Source of the DNA: an uncultured Selenomonadales bacterium
GTDB lineage: Bacteria; Bacillota; Negativicutes; Selenomonadales; Selenomonadaceae
Assembly (NCBI GenBank): GCA_947305445.1
Contig: CAMZDU010000065.1
Span: 1-6,443, forward strand
Reading direction: 5' to 3'
DNA length: 6,443 nt
The notes beneath the pieces were generated by a model. The model had not been told where the DNA came from, did not search any database, and worked only from the letters and a program-made list of their open reading frames with translations. Both the position numbers and the translations under genes were made by a program. Shown piece by piece: positions 1-5,450 of this stretch. Numbering within the stretch: position 1 is the first letter of the stretch; every line of letters starts with the position of its first letter.

Positions 1-600
1 CGGCAGTTGCTTGAAGTGTTCGGTGTCCAAGCCGAGCACGCTACAGAGGATAACCGTGTTGATTTGGCTGTGTGCGCCGATAAAAATCGTTTTACCGGGA
101 TAGCGGGCAACAGCCTCCTCCAGAGCCGCACGTCCGCGATATTGCAGGTCGCGCAAATTTTCGCCGTTCGGGAAAGTCATAAGCCACGGACGCTCCTGCC
201 ACAGCTTAAACTGATCGGGATAATTGGCTTTCAAATCGGCAATGAGTTGCCCCGACCAATCGCCGAAATCAATTTCGCGCAGGCGGTCATCGGTGTAAGC
301 AATCGTCATGCCGTGAGCTTTGGCAACGGTCTCTGTTGTCACGTAAGCGCGGCTGAGCGGGCTGGAGATGAATACATCAATCGGAATTTTTTTGAGACTC
401 TTGGCTAGAAGTTTTGCCTGGTTGAGTCCGGTATCGTTTAGCGGAATGTCGAGGAAGCCTTGATAGCGTTTGGTCAAGTTGTAAGACGTTTCGCCGTGGC
501 GCACGAGGATAACCGTTGTTACTTCCGCTGACACTTGCGCGGGCATTAAAGCACATGTCCACGCGAATACAATCAGCAAAAAAATTTTAAATGACCGCAT
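1..600 (-). CDS. secreted histidine phosphatase family protein (phosphoglycerate mutase-like), 3' end cut by window
   Basis: The minus-strand frame is open for 200 codons from ATG 600 to the window edge with no stop. Residues 1-25 form a signal peptide (MRSFKIFLLIVFAWTCALMP, then a VSA/EV cleavage-like site), so the product should be exported. The mature part is a histidine phosphatase: RHGET at 34-38 supplies the phospho-accepting His35 and Arg34; SSPLSRAYVTTETV at 79-92 supplies the second Arg (R84); LREIDFGDWSG at 107-117 supplies the acid (E109); GAHSQINTVI at 175-184 supplies the second His (H178). Thus all four pocket residues are present, although the usual HGG after the second His reads HSQ. 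An alpha-ribazole phosphatase/phosphoglycerate mutase-like phosphomonoesterase is the family call; the substrate is unknown. About 20-30 C-terminal residues probably lie outside. The start is fixed by GGAGGG eight bases upstream. It lies 153 bp after the glycosyltransferase, with an inverted repeat between. Confidence 0.88.
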   Translation of the reverse strand, partial: MRSFKIFLLIVFAWTCALMPAQVSAEVTTVILVRHGETSYNLTKRYQGFLDIPLNDTGLNQAKLLAKSLKKIPIDVFISSPLSRAYVTTETVAKAHGMTIAYTDDRLREIDFGDWSGQLIADLKANYPDQFKLWQERPWLMTFPNGENLRDLQYRGRAALEEAVARYPGKTIFIGAHSQINTVILCSVLGLDTEHFKQLP

Positions 601-607
601 GACAAAT

Positions 608-613
608 CCCTCC
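608..613 (-). promoter_or_regulatory. ribosome binding site of the histidine phosphatase gene
   Basis: GGAGGG on the minus strand, 7 bases between it and the ATG at 600-598 (8 counted from GGAGG). It fixes the start, and with it the signal peptide. Confidence 0.75.
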
Positions 614-631
614 AAACATACTAATCGAACT

Positions 632-751
632 CGTTGTGCTACGCCTTCTGCAATTAGAAATTTTTTGAGTTGTAGTATTATCGTCAACCACACACTCCGA
701 ATAATGATTCCTCATTGCAGAAGTTCCCAATTATTTTGTCTCCGCACAACG
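632..751. repeat. nested inverted-repeat element, copy 1 (MITE- or REP-like)
   Basis: This element fills most of the gap between the glycosyltransferase stop and the phosphatase start. The outer arms are CGTTGTGC at 632-639 and its exact complement GCACAACG at 744-751. The inner arms are CTTCTGCAAT at 645-654 and ATTGCAGAAG at 714-723, a perfect 10-bp inverted repeat that extends imperfectly inwards (TTAGAAAT against ATTCCTCA). The core on the plus strand carries TTTTGAGTTGTAGT (663-676), GTCAAC and TCCGAAT (696-702). The same blocks occur in the same order, on the opposite strand, at 2374-2439. No open frame or transposase is visible, so it would be non-autonomous if mobile. It could instead fold as an RNA hairpin after the glycosyltransferase, but it lacks the GC-rich stem plus U-run of a standard terminator. 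Confidence 0.65.
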
Positions 752-753
752 GG

Positions 754-2319
754 TTATTTGACTATTCGATACAAATCAAAAGTTTCGTTGCCGTAAACGT
801 GAATATAACGATCGCTGTGCTTGGCAATATCTGCCAGCGCGGGATAAATATTTTCCTGCGTGAACAAAACATAGTCTGCCGACCGCAACGAATCTTCCGA
901 ATCTTCCCAGCGGAAATAACTGTAAACATTTGTATTCAGATACAACACTCGCGGCTTAAAGAAGAAGACAACTTTGTCGTCGGGAATATTTTGCTTGATG
1001 AACTCGTAAGCGTTGACGGCGTCGGCAGTGTAAGCTTGATTGCTGTTCCAATCGTTCGCCTTCAGAAATATTATTGAGCACGCGCTGAAAAATAAACTTG
1101 CCGTCAGTAGCGAAACCGCGAGCGGTTTTTTTATTTTGGAGAGCCGCAATTCAATCAAACCTCTGTACGCGAAAAAAATAACGAACGGCACTATCCCGAA
1201 GATATAGCGCAGTCCCGACTGTGCATTGAACACGCAGACGAGTGCGACCGTAATTGCCACGTAGAAAATTAAAAATCGATTCTCCGAAAAATTTTTCAGT
1301 GCGCCGAAAATCGCCAATGCTCCGACTAAAATTCCCGTGAGCAAATACAGAAGGTTATTCGAGTCGATGAAATACATTGACCTTAAATCCGGCAGAAAGA
1401 AACTTCCGAGTGCCCGCGTATAATAAACTGCCTGATTGAAAATGTCGGACGGCTTGAAGGAAAACGTTACCATGTAGCCCGTGTTGTCTTGAATTGCGAC
1501 CTGCGGCAATGTCAACGCGAAAATTACGCTCAACACGGCGTAAGTCAGATAGGGCGCGGCATACGGCAGAAATTTTTTCACCGAGAAATTTTTTGACAAG
1601 ACGAGCGCGTCTTCCAAAATCAACGCTATCAACAGCGCAAGACCTGCCGTTCGGGTATTCACCGCAAAAAAAATCGCCACACCGACAAGCACGCCGTACA
1701 GCTTAAATTTTGTTGACGTTTGTCGTTTATACAGCAAGAAGATTGCAAGCGTCGAGAAAAACTGATACGGGAATTCCGATATGACATTGTCGACCGACAG
1801 GACGTAGCTGACGTTGAACATTAAAATTCCGATGAGCACCGCCGACGTTGTGACGCTCTCGCGCATGCGCAAGAACAGATAGAGCACGACCCACGCCGCC
1901 GCCATAAAGAACACCGACATCAATTTGAACGCGTACAAATTAAATCCGGCGAGCGCATAAATCGGCACGAGACACAGCGACGTGACCCAAGGATACATTA
2001 GCGGCGAAAATCCCGGCGACGAATTTTCAATGATAAACATCTGCTTGGTCAGCCAGGAGTCGAAGTCGCCGTTCAATATTGCACGCGCCTGGGCAATGTA
2101 TAAGCTGAAGTCGCCGCCCCAATTACTGCCCTCGTAGAGCACGAAAATTGACGCGAACATCATAAACGCGAAGCAAAAAATTACAATCGCTCCGTCGGGT
2201 AATCTGCTTAAAAATTTTTCCGCGCCGTCGACTTTGCGGCGGAACGGAAAATTTTTTAAATATGCTGCAATCGGCAAAAGGCAGATAATCAGCTGACAGA
2301 CGGTTAATGTTTGTTGCAT
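754..2319 (-). CDS. GT-C fold membrane glycosyltransferase (PMT/ArnT-like, GT39 relative)
   Basis: A 521-residue polytopic protein with roughly ten or more hydrophobic segments. The first extracytoplasmic loop holds GGDFSLYIAQARAIL (from about residue 68), whose Asp70 followed by a Tyr matches the catalytic-acid loop of GT-C transferases that use polyprenyl-phosphate sugars. The later SPLMYPWVTSL and NTRTAGLALLIAL segments are also typical of this superfamily. The last ~99 residues (423-521) are soluble and probably lie outside the membrane. The role would be transfer of a sugar from a lipid carrier to an envelope or surface acceptor; donor and acceptor cannot be read from sequence. The ATG at 2319 is preferred because GAAAGG sits nine bases upstream; an in-frame TTG at 2352 would add 11 residues but has no ribosome site. 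It ends in TAA. It sits where flhA often follows flhB and is bracketed by related inverted repeats, suggesting insertion; a link to flagellin glycosylation is possible but unsupported. Confidence 0.82.
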   Translation of the reverse strand: MQQTLTVCQLIICLLPIAAYLKNFPFRRKVDGAEKFLSRLPDGAIVIFCFAFMMFASIFVLYEGSNWGGDFSLYIAQARAILNGDFDSWLTKQMFIIENSSPGFSPLMYPWVTSLCLVPIYALAGFNLYAFKLMSVFFMAAAWVVLYLFLRMRESVTTSAVLIGILMFNVSYVLSVDNVISEFPYQFFSTLAIFLLYKRQTSTKFKLYGVLVGVAIFFAVNTRTAGLALLIALILEDALVLSKNFSVKKFLPYAAPYLTYAVLSVIFALTLPQVAIQDNTGYMVTFSFKPSDIFNQAVYYTRALGSFFLPDLRSMYFIDSNNLLYLLTGILVGALAIFGALKNFSENRFLIFYVAITVALVCVFNAQSGLRYIFGIVPFVIFFAYRGLIELRLSKIKKPLAVSLLTASLFFSACSIIFLKANDWNSNQAYTADAVNAYEFIKQNIPDDKVVFFFKPRVLYLNTNVYSYFRWEDSEDSLRSADYVLFTQENIYPALADIAKHSDRYIHVYGNETFDLYRIVK

Positions 2320-2328
2320 GACAGAAAA

Positions 2329-2334
2329 CCTTTC
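2329..2334 (-). promoter_or_regulatory. ribosome binding site choosing the ATG at 2319
   Basis: GAAAGG on the minus strand with nine bases to ATG 2319. It favours this start over the upstream TTG at 2352, which has no purine-rich site. Confidence 0.55.
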
Positions 2335-2350
2335 AATCAGTAAATTCGTC

Positions 2351-2383
2351 AATTAGGAACGTCGTCAATGTGTAATTAGGAAT
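2351..2383. repeat. short direct repeat AATTAGGAA
   Basis: AATTAGGAAC at 2351-2360 and AATTAGGAAT at 2374-2383, each preceded within about 10 bases by GTCAAT. The pair looks like a small local duplication of one arm of the neighbouring inverted-repeat element, just upstream of the glycosyltransferase. Confidence 0.5.
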
Positions 2384-2439
2384 TATGATTCGGATACAGT
2401 TGTTGACACTACAACTCAAAACATTCCACATTCCTAATT
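2374..2439. repeat. inverted-repeat element, copy 2, between flhB and the glycosyltransferase gene
   Basis: The arms AATTAGGAAT (2374-2383) and ATTCCTAATT (2430-2439) are a perfect 10-bp inverted repeat. Between them, read on the minus strand, lie TTTTGAGTTGTAGT (2421-2408), GTCAAC and TCCGAAT (2394-2388), then AATTCCT. This is the same order of blocks as in the 632-751 element read on the plus strand, with two small indels and scattered changes. A second small stem, AGTTGT with ACAACT, sits in the middle. One arm overlaps the last codons and TAG stop of flhB (2434-2436), so the element abuts or contributes the flhB 3' end. Confidence 0.65.
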
Positions 2440-3222
2440 CGCCGAAGTGCGGCGGTGTTTGATTCGATAGACGTAAGCCAAAATCTCCGCGACAGCCTGA
2501 TAAAGTTCGGAAGGAACCGTGCCGCCGACTTCAACCGATTCATAGAGCGCACGAGCAACCGGCTTGTTTTCGACGATTAGCACGTGATTTTCGCGGGCAA
2601 TCTGTTTGATTCGTTCAGCGACGAGATCTTGCCCTTTGGCGACGACGAGCGGAGCAATCATGCCCTTTTTGTAGCTGAGCGCAACGGCCAAATGCGTCGG
2701 GTTCGTGATAATGACGTCGGCTTTGGGCACTTCGCTCATCATGCGCTGCATGGCCATTTGACGCTGTTTCTGTTTGATTTTGCCCTTAATCTGCGGGTCA
2801 CCTTCAATTTGCTTGAATTCGTCTTTGACTTCCTGCTTTGTCATCTTCAAATCCTGCGTGGTTTGCCAGCGTTGATAAGCGTAGTCGGCGACCGCCATAA
2901 TCATTATTACGCCGACGACTTGAAAGGCCATGGTGAAGATTATGTCCGCCGCCGTTGCCAGGGAGTGCGGCAAGTCGAAGAATATAAATTGCGGCAACAG
3001 CGGTATCTGATCTTTTAAGTACAGATACAAAAAAAATCCGATGACGATTATTTTAAACAAGGACTTGACCAGCTCGACCAGCGCACGCTTGGAGAATATG
3101 CGCCCGAAGCCGTTAATCGGGTTGAGGTTTTCTAATTTCGGTTCGAGCTTTTCGGTAGATATCATCAGCCCGACTTGAAAGAGATTTATTCCGAGGCCGA
3201 CTATTAAAATCGCGAACATCAC
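2434..3222 (-). CDS. flhB: FlhB, C-terminal part (TM2-TM4 plus autocleavage domain), separated from its N-terminus by an in-frame stop
   Basis: This is the downstream 262 residues of the flagellar export switch protein. Hydrophobic helices lie near 2-22 (TM2), 53-70 (TM3) and 91-115 (TM4), with the family sequences LNPINGFGRIFSKRALVEL and KMTKQEVKDEFKQIEGDP between or after them. The cytoplasmic domain keeps the NPTH autocleavage site (N174-P175-T176-H177; bases 2703-2692) and the conserved IVENKPVARALYESVEVG and ILAYVYRIKHR regions, so nothing downstream looks decayed. The frame is the same as that of the upstream half; only TAG and CCG separate them. A GTG (3222) followed at once by ATG (3219) could serve as a restart after termination, but no clear ribosome site precedes them. 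It ends with TAG. If the internal stop is a lesion, this is a pseudogene half; if restart occurs, it is one chain of a split FlhB. Confidence 0.85.
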   Translation of the reverse strand: MMFAILIVGLGINLFQVGLMISTEKLEPKLENLNPINGFGRIFSKRALVELVKSLFKIIVIGFFLYLYLKDQIPLLPQFIFFDLPHSLATAADIIFTMAFQVVGVIMIMAVADYAYQRWQTTQDLKMTKQEVKDEFKQIEGDPQIKGKIKQKQRQMAMQRMMSEVPKADVIITNPTHLAVALSYKKGMIAPLVVAKGQDLVAERIKQIARENHVLIVENKPVARALYESVEVGGTVPSELYQAVAEILAYVYRIKHRRTSAN

Positions 3223-3225
3223 CGG

Positions 3226-3228
3226 CTA
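3226..3228 (-). other. flhB: in-frame TAG interrupting flhB
   Basis: The codons read AAG ACG GTT TAG CCG GTG ATG TTC with the FlhB frame continuous on both sides. Compared with FlhB as I recall it from Bacillus, no residues are gained or lost between the stop and the QVG motif of TM2, so this is a substitution rather than an indel. The proline after the stop aligns with the conserved Pro that opens TM2. A hydrophobic residue is usual before it, and TTG (Leu) is one base away. Confidence 0.85.
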
Positions 3229-3543
3229 AACCGTCTTCGCTAACAAAATCATTATGCCTATAAACAGCTCGGAGATTGCTTCGGTTGAGGTGCTCTGCGA
3301 CAGGTGCGAATACAAATAGACCGTGTATTCGGCTATGTTGACGTAGATAAATTCCCACAGTATCCGCAGAATAAGAAAACCTATCAGCAGGACGAAGGCC
3401 GTGTTAAGTTCCTGGCTTCTGGCGACTTGACCTTTTTTGCGGGCGTCCTGACGCTTTTTTTCGGTCGGCTCCTCAGTTTTCTCGCCGTCGAAACGTTGCA
3501 AGTCGAAGACAAATTCGTCGCGGCTTGACAACTCGAAATTCAA
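3226..3543 (-). CDS. flhB: FlhB, N-terminal part (cytoplasmic N-terminus and TM1), ending at a premature TAG
   Basis: From the TTG at 3543 this encodes 105 residues: the family hallmark GEKTEEPTEKKRQDARKKGQ at 20-39, then ARSQEL, TM1 at about 48-70, a TM1-TM2 loop, and the beginning of the next hydrophobic stretch (LFIGIMILLAKTV) before the stop. FlhB is the single-copy subunit of the flagellar export gate that contacts FliPQR and switches substrate specificity. The two parts with the stop codon add up to 369 codons, close to the usual FlhB length. The start is uncertain: the frame is open to an ATG at 3615, which would overlap fliR by 50 bases and add 24 residues with no FlhB similarity; neither start has a good ribosome site. 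Translation is probably coupled to fliR, whose TGA ends 22 bases before the TTG. Confidence 0.75.
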   Translation of the reverse strand: MNFELSSRDEFVFDLQRFDGEKTEEPTEKKRQDARKKGQVARSQELNTAFVLLIGFLILRILWEFIYVNIAEYTVYLYSHLSQSTSTEAISELFIGIMILLAKTV

Positions 3544-3565
3544 CAGCTCGTCGAAAGTCGGCGCG

Positions 3566-4360
3566 TCATGGTGCGAGGGCTTTGAGTGCGATTGAGATAT
3601 TGGCGTACATCTCATTGAATATCACGTCCAAAAAGAGAATATAGAACGGCAATACCATAGACACCATCGTTATGCCGATCATAAGTTGCATCGGTATGCC
3701 GACGACAAAAATATTCATCTGCGGCATCGTACGCGCCAAGATACCGAGTCCGACGTTTGTCAGCAATATGGCAAACGTCACGGGCATGGCGATTTTCATT
3801 CCGTTCATGAAGATACCCGCCGTCAAGTCGTTCATAAATTGCGGGAGTGAATCGTTCCAGACCATCGAATCGAGCGGAATCACGCGAAAACTTTCCGCCA
3901 GCGCAGAAATAATCACGTGGTGCCCGTTGGTTATCAGAAAGTAAATTATCGACAGATTGTAAAGAAACGTACCGATAAGACCTGTCTGTTGTTGCGTCGT
4001 CGGATCCATCATTTGCACCATTGCGAAGCCAACCTGCATATCCATAATCTTGCCGGCCATGTTTATCGCCGAAAGGGTGATGTAGCCGACGAGGCCGATA
4101 AGCCAGCCGACGAACATTTCTTTGGCGACGGTGAAGGCGAACATTATGACTGTTGCCGGAGCTTGCACGACGGATTCTTTAACGACGACGGGGAACAATA
4201 TTACGGCAAGTGCAACCGCCGCGCAACCGCGTACCCTTGCCGAAACGTTCATACTGCCCAAAAACGGCGAAATAAAAAAAATGCCGCTCGTCCTTGTCAG
4301 TACGAGCAAAAAGGCCGCCACCTGTCCTTCAAACACGTCGTAAAAGTCCATCTCTGCCAA
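3566..4360 (-). CDS. fliR: flagellar export gate protein FliR
   Basis: A 264-residue inner-membrane protein of normal FliR length with about six hydrophobic segments. FliR is the single-copy subunit that joins the FliP-FliQ helix and seeds FlhB binding. Recognisable features are the N-terminal FLLVLTRTSGIFFISPFLG, a VGFAMVQMMDPTTQQQTG loop in the middle, and the C-terminal GIPMQLMIGITMVSMVLPFY. The TTG at 4360 is chosen because GGGAGG lies eight bases before it; ATG 4351 (17 bases from the site) would shorten it by three residues, and the TTG at 4384 would abut the fliQ stop but lies upstream of the ribosome site. The stop is TGA at 3568-3566, followed within 25 bases by a likely flhB start, so coupled translation is expected. 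Confidence 0.93.
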   Translation of the reverse strand: MAEMDFYDVFEGQVAAFLLVLTRTSGIFFISPFLGSMNVSARVRGCAAVALAVILFPVVVKESVVQAPATVIMFAFTVAKEMFVGWLIGLVGYITLSAINMAGKIMDMQVGFAMVQMMDPTTQQQTGLIGTFLYNLSIIYFLITNGHHVIISALAESFRVIPLDSMVWNDSLPQFMNDLTAGIFMNGMKIAMPVTFAILLTNVGLGILARTMPQMNIFVVGIPMQLMIGITMVSMVLPFYILFLDVIFNEMYANISIALKALAP

Positions 4361-4368
4361 GTCCGCGA

Positions 4369-4374
4369 CCTCCC
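4369..4374 (-). promoter_or_regulatory. ribosome binding site choosing the fliR start
   Basis: GGGAGG on the minus strand, eight bases before TTG 4360 and 17 before ATG 4351. It lies inside the 24-base gap between the fliQ stop and this TTG. Confidence 0.65.
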
Positions 4375-4384
4375 GACAATGCAA

Positions 4385-4654
4385 TCAACCGATACGCGAC
4401 GGTATGCCGATAAATATTCCCGAAAAAAATTCGACCATGATTCTGAGCATCCACGGTCCGAAAATCAAAATCGCCACGAAGACCGCGATGATCTTCGGGA
4501 TAAAAGCCAGCGTCTGTTCTTGAATAGAAGTCGTTGCCTGAAAGACGCTGACCGCCAAACCGACCGCCAGACCTAAGCCCAACATTGGCGCGGAGACAAT
4601 CAGCACGACGATTAACGCTTCTTGTCCCAGCTGTATGACCAAATCACCGGACAT
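4385..4654 (-). CDS. fliQ: flagellar export gate protein FliQ
   Basis: 89 residues, the standard FliQ length, with two hydrophobic helices (about 14-37 and 50-75) joined by the conserved loop FQATTSIQEQTLAFIPKI. FliQ is a small inner-membrane subunit, several copies of which pack around the FliP ring in the export gate. The ATG at 4654 is preceded by CGGAGGTG ending four bases upstream, an excellent ribosome site placed in the 12-base gap after the fliP stop. The gene ends in TGA at 4387-4385. It lies in frame with fliP, separated only by the fliP TAG and four codons. Confidence 0.96.
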   Translation of the reverse strand: MSGDLVIQLGQEALIVVLIVSAPMLGLGLAVGLAVSVFQATTSIQEQTLAFIPKIIAVFVAILIFGPWMLRIMVEFFSGIFIGIPSRIG

Positions 4655-4666
4655 GATGCACCTCCG

Positions 4667-5413
4667 CTATCGGAAACTGACAATTATCGAACGAATGAGC
4701 AAATGCCAGCCGTCAATCATAACGAACAGCAATATCTTGAACGGCAACGAGATCATAACCGGCGGCAACATCATCATGCCCATTGACATAAGCGTTGTGG
4801 CAACAATCATGTCAATGACGATGAACGGCACGTAAATCATAAAGCCGATTTGGAAGGCGGTTTTAAGCTCGCTGATGATGAACGCGGGAATCAGCACGAA
4901 AGTCGAGACGTCCTCTTGCGAATTGGGACGTTCGGCGTCGGATAAATTTACGAACAGTGCCAAGTCAGATTCACGCGTCTGGCGGAACATAAACTCGCGC
5001 ATGGGTTCGAGGACGTTAGTTATCGCCTCTTCCTGCGTAATTTGTCCCGCCAAGTACGGTTGCAATCCGTTGTCGTTGGCCTGCGACCAATAAGGAGCCA
5101 TGATGTAAAACGTCAAAAACAGTGCCAGCGATACGACGACTTGATTCGGCGGGACGTTTTGCGTGGACAGTGCGTTGCGCAAAAAACCGATTATCACGAC
5201 GATTCTCACGAAGGAAGTCGTCATCATAAGTATGCCCGGTGCCAGCGTCGCCAATGTCAAGACGGCGATAACTTGCAACGTTGAGGCGACTTGTTCGGGG
5301 TTTTCCGCCGTGCCGACTTCCACGTTCACGTTCGGGATAATCGGTGCCGCCTCGGCGCAGTTCATCATCATCAACACGCCCGCCGCGCAGATTAGAAAAA
5401 ATTTTCGATTCAA
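4667..5413 (-). CDS. fliP: flagellar export gate protein FliP
   Basis: 248 residues, the usual FliP length. A signal peptide (MNRKFFLICAAGVLMMMNCA, with an AEA/AP cleavage-like site near 22-23) is followed by the TM region with MMTTSFVRIVVIIGFLRNAL at 63-82 and NVPPNQVVVSLALFLTFYIM at 86-105. An extracytoplasmic domain follows, then the FliP signature PAFIISELKTAFQIGF at 176-191. The methionine-rich SMGMMMLPP at 210-218 corresponds to the gate-plugging Met loop known in this family. FliP is the main ring-forming subunit of the flagellar export channel. The start is a TTG: an in-frame TGA lies 12 bases upstream, and the next Met would destroy the signal peptide. GGGAAG is 13 bases away, so the ribosome site is weak. 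The gene ends in TAG. No fliO is seen upstream. Confidence 0.96.
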   Translation of the reverse strand: MNRKFFLICAAGVLMMMNCAEAAPIIPNVNVEVGTAENPEQVASTLQVIAVLTLATLAPGILMMTTSFVRIVVIIGFLRNALSTQNVPPNQVVVSLALFLTFYIMAPYWSQANDNGLQPYLAGQITQEEAITNVLEPMREFMFRQTRESDLALFVNLSDAERPNSQEDVSTFVLIPAFIISELKTAFQIGFMIYVPFIVIDMIVATTLMSMGMMMLPPVMISLPFKILLFVMIDGWHLLIRSIIVSFR

Positions 5414-5450
5414 GCCGAATCACACACTTCCCAAGAAAAAATTTTTTGCT

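Noticed and set aside
7..408. Plus-strand open frame of 133 codons
   Set aside because: It is antisense to the histidine phosphatase, whose minus-strand frame has a signal peptide, all catalytic motifs and a good ribosome site.
377..562. Minus-strand open frame of 61 codons
   Set aside because: It lies in another frame of the histidine phosphatase gene and has no recognisable features.
2403..2408. TTGACA, a perfect -35 box on the plus strand
   Set aside because: No -10 box at 16-18 bases, and it points away from the glycosyltransferase into the flhB antisense strand; it is part of the repeat core.
3226..3228. Pyrrolysine or reassigned TAG codon in flhB
   Set aside because: TAG is the ordinary stop of fliP and the terminal stop of flhB in this window, and FlhB has no known need for a special residue here. 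Not excluded, but not supported.
4406..4413. GCCGATAA, matching the -10 of a flagellar sigma-28 promoter on the plus strand
   Set aside because: It lies inside the fliQ coding region, antisense to all genes, with no TAAA at the right distance upstream.
3917..4576. Plus-strand open frame of 219 codons
   Set aside because: Antisense to fliR and fliQ, both of which are strongly recognised; the translation is low-complexity, rich in His, Arg and Asp, as expected of a shadow frame.
5016..5423. Minus-strand open frame of 135 codons starting with GTG
   Set aside because: Out of frame with fliP over the same bases; FliP has a full family match.
5436..5447. AAAAAATTTTTT palindrome between the FlgT-like gene and fliP, as a possible terminator
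   Set aside because: A pure A/T palindrome without a GC stem; similar A and T runs recur inside coding sequence here, so this is base composition rather than a signal.
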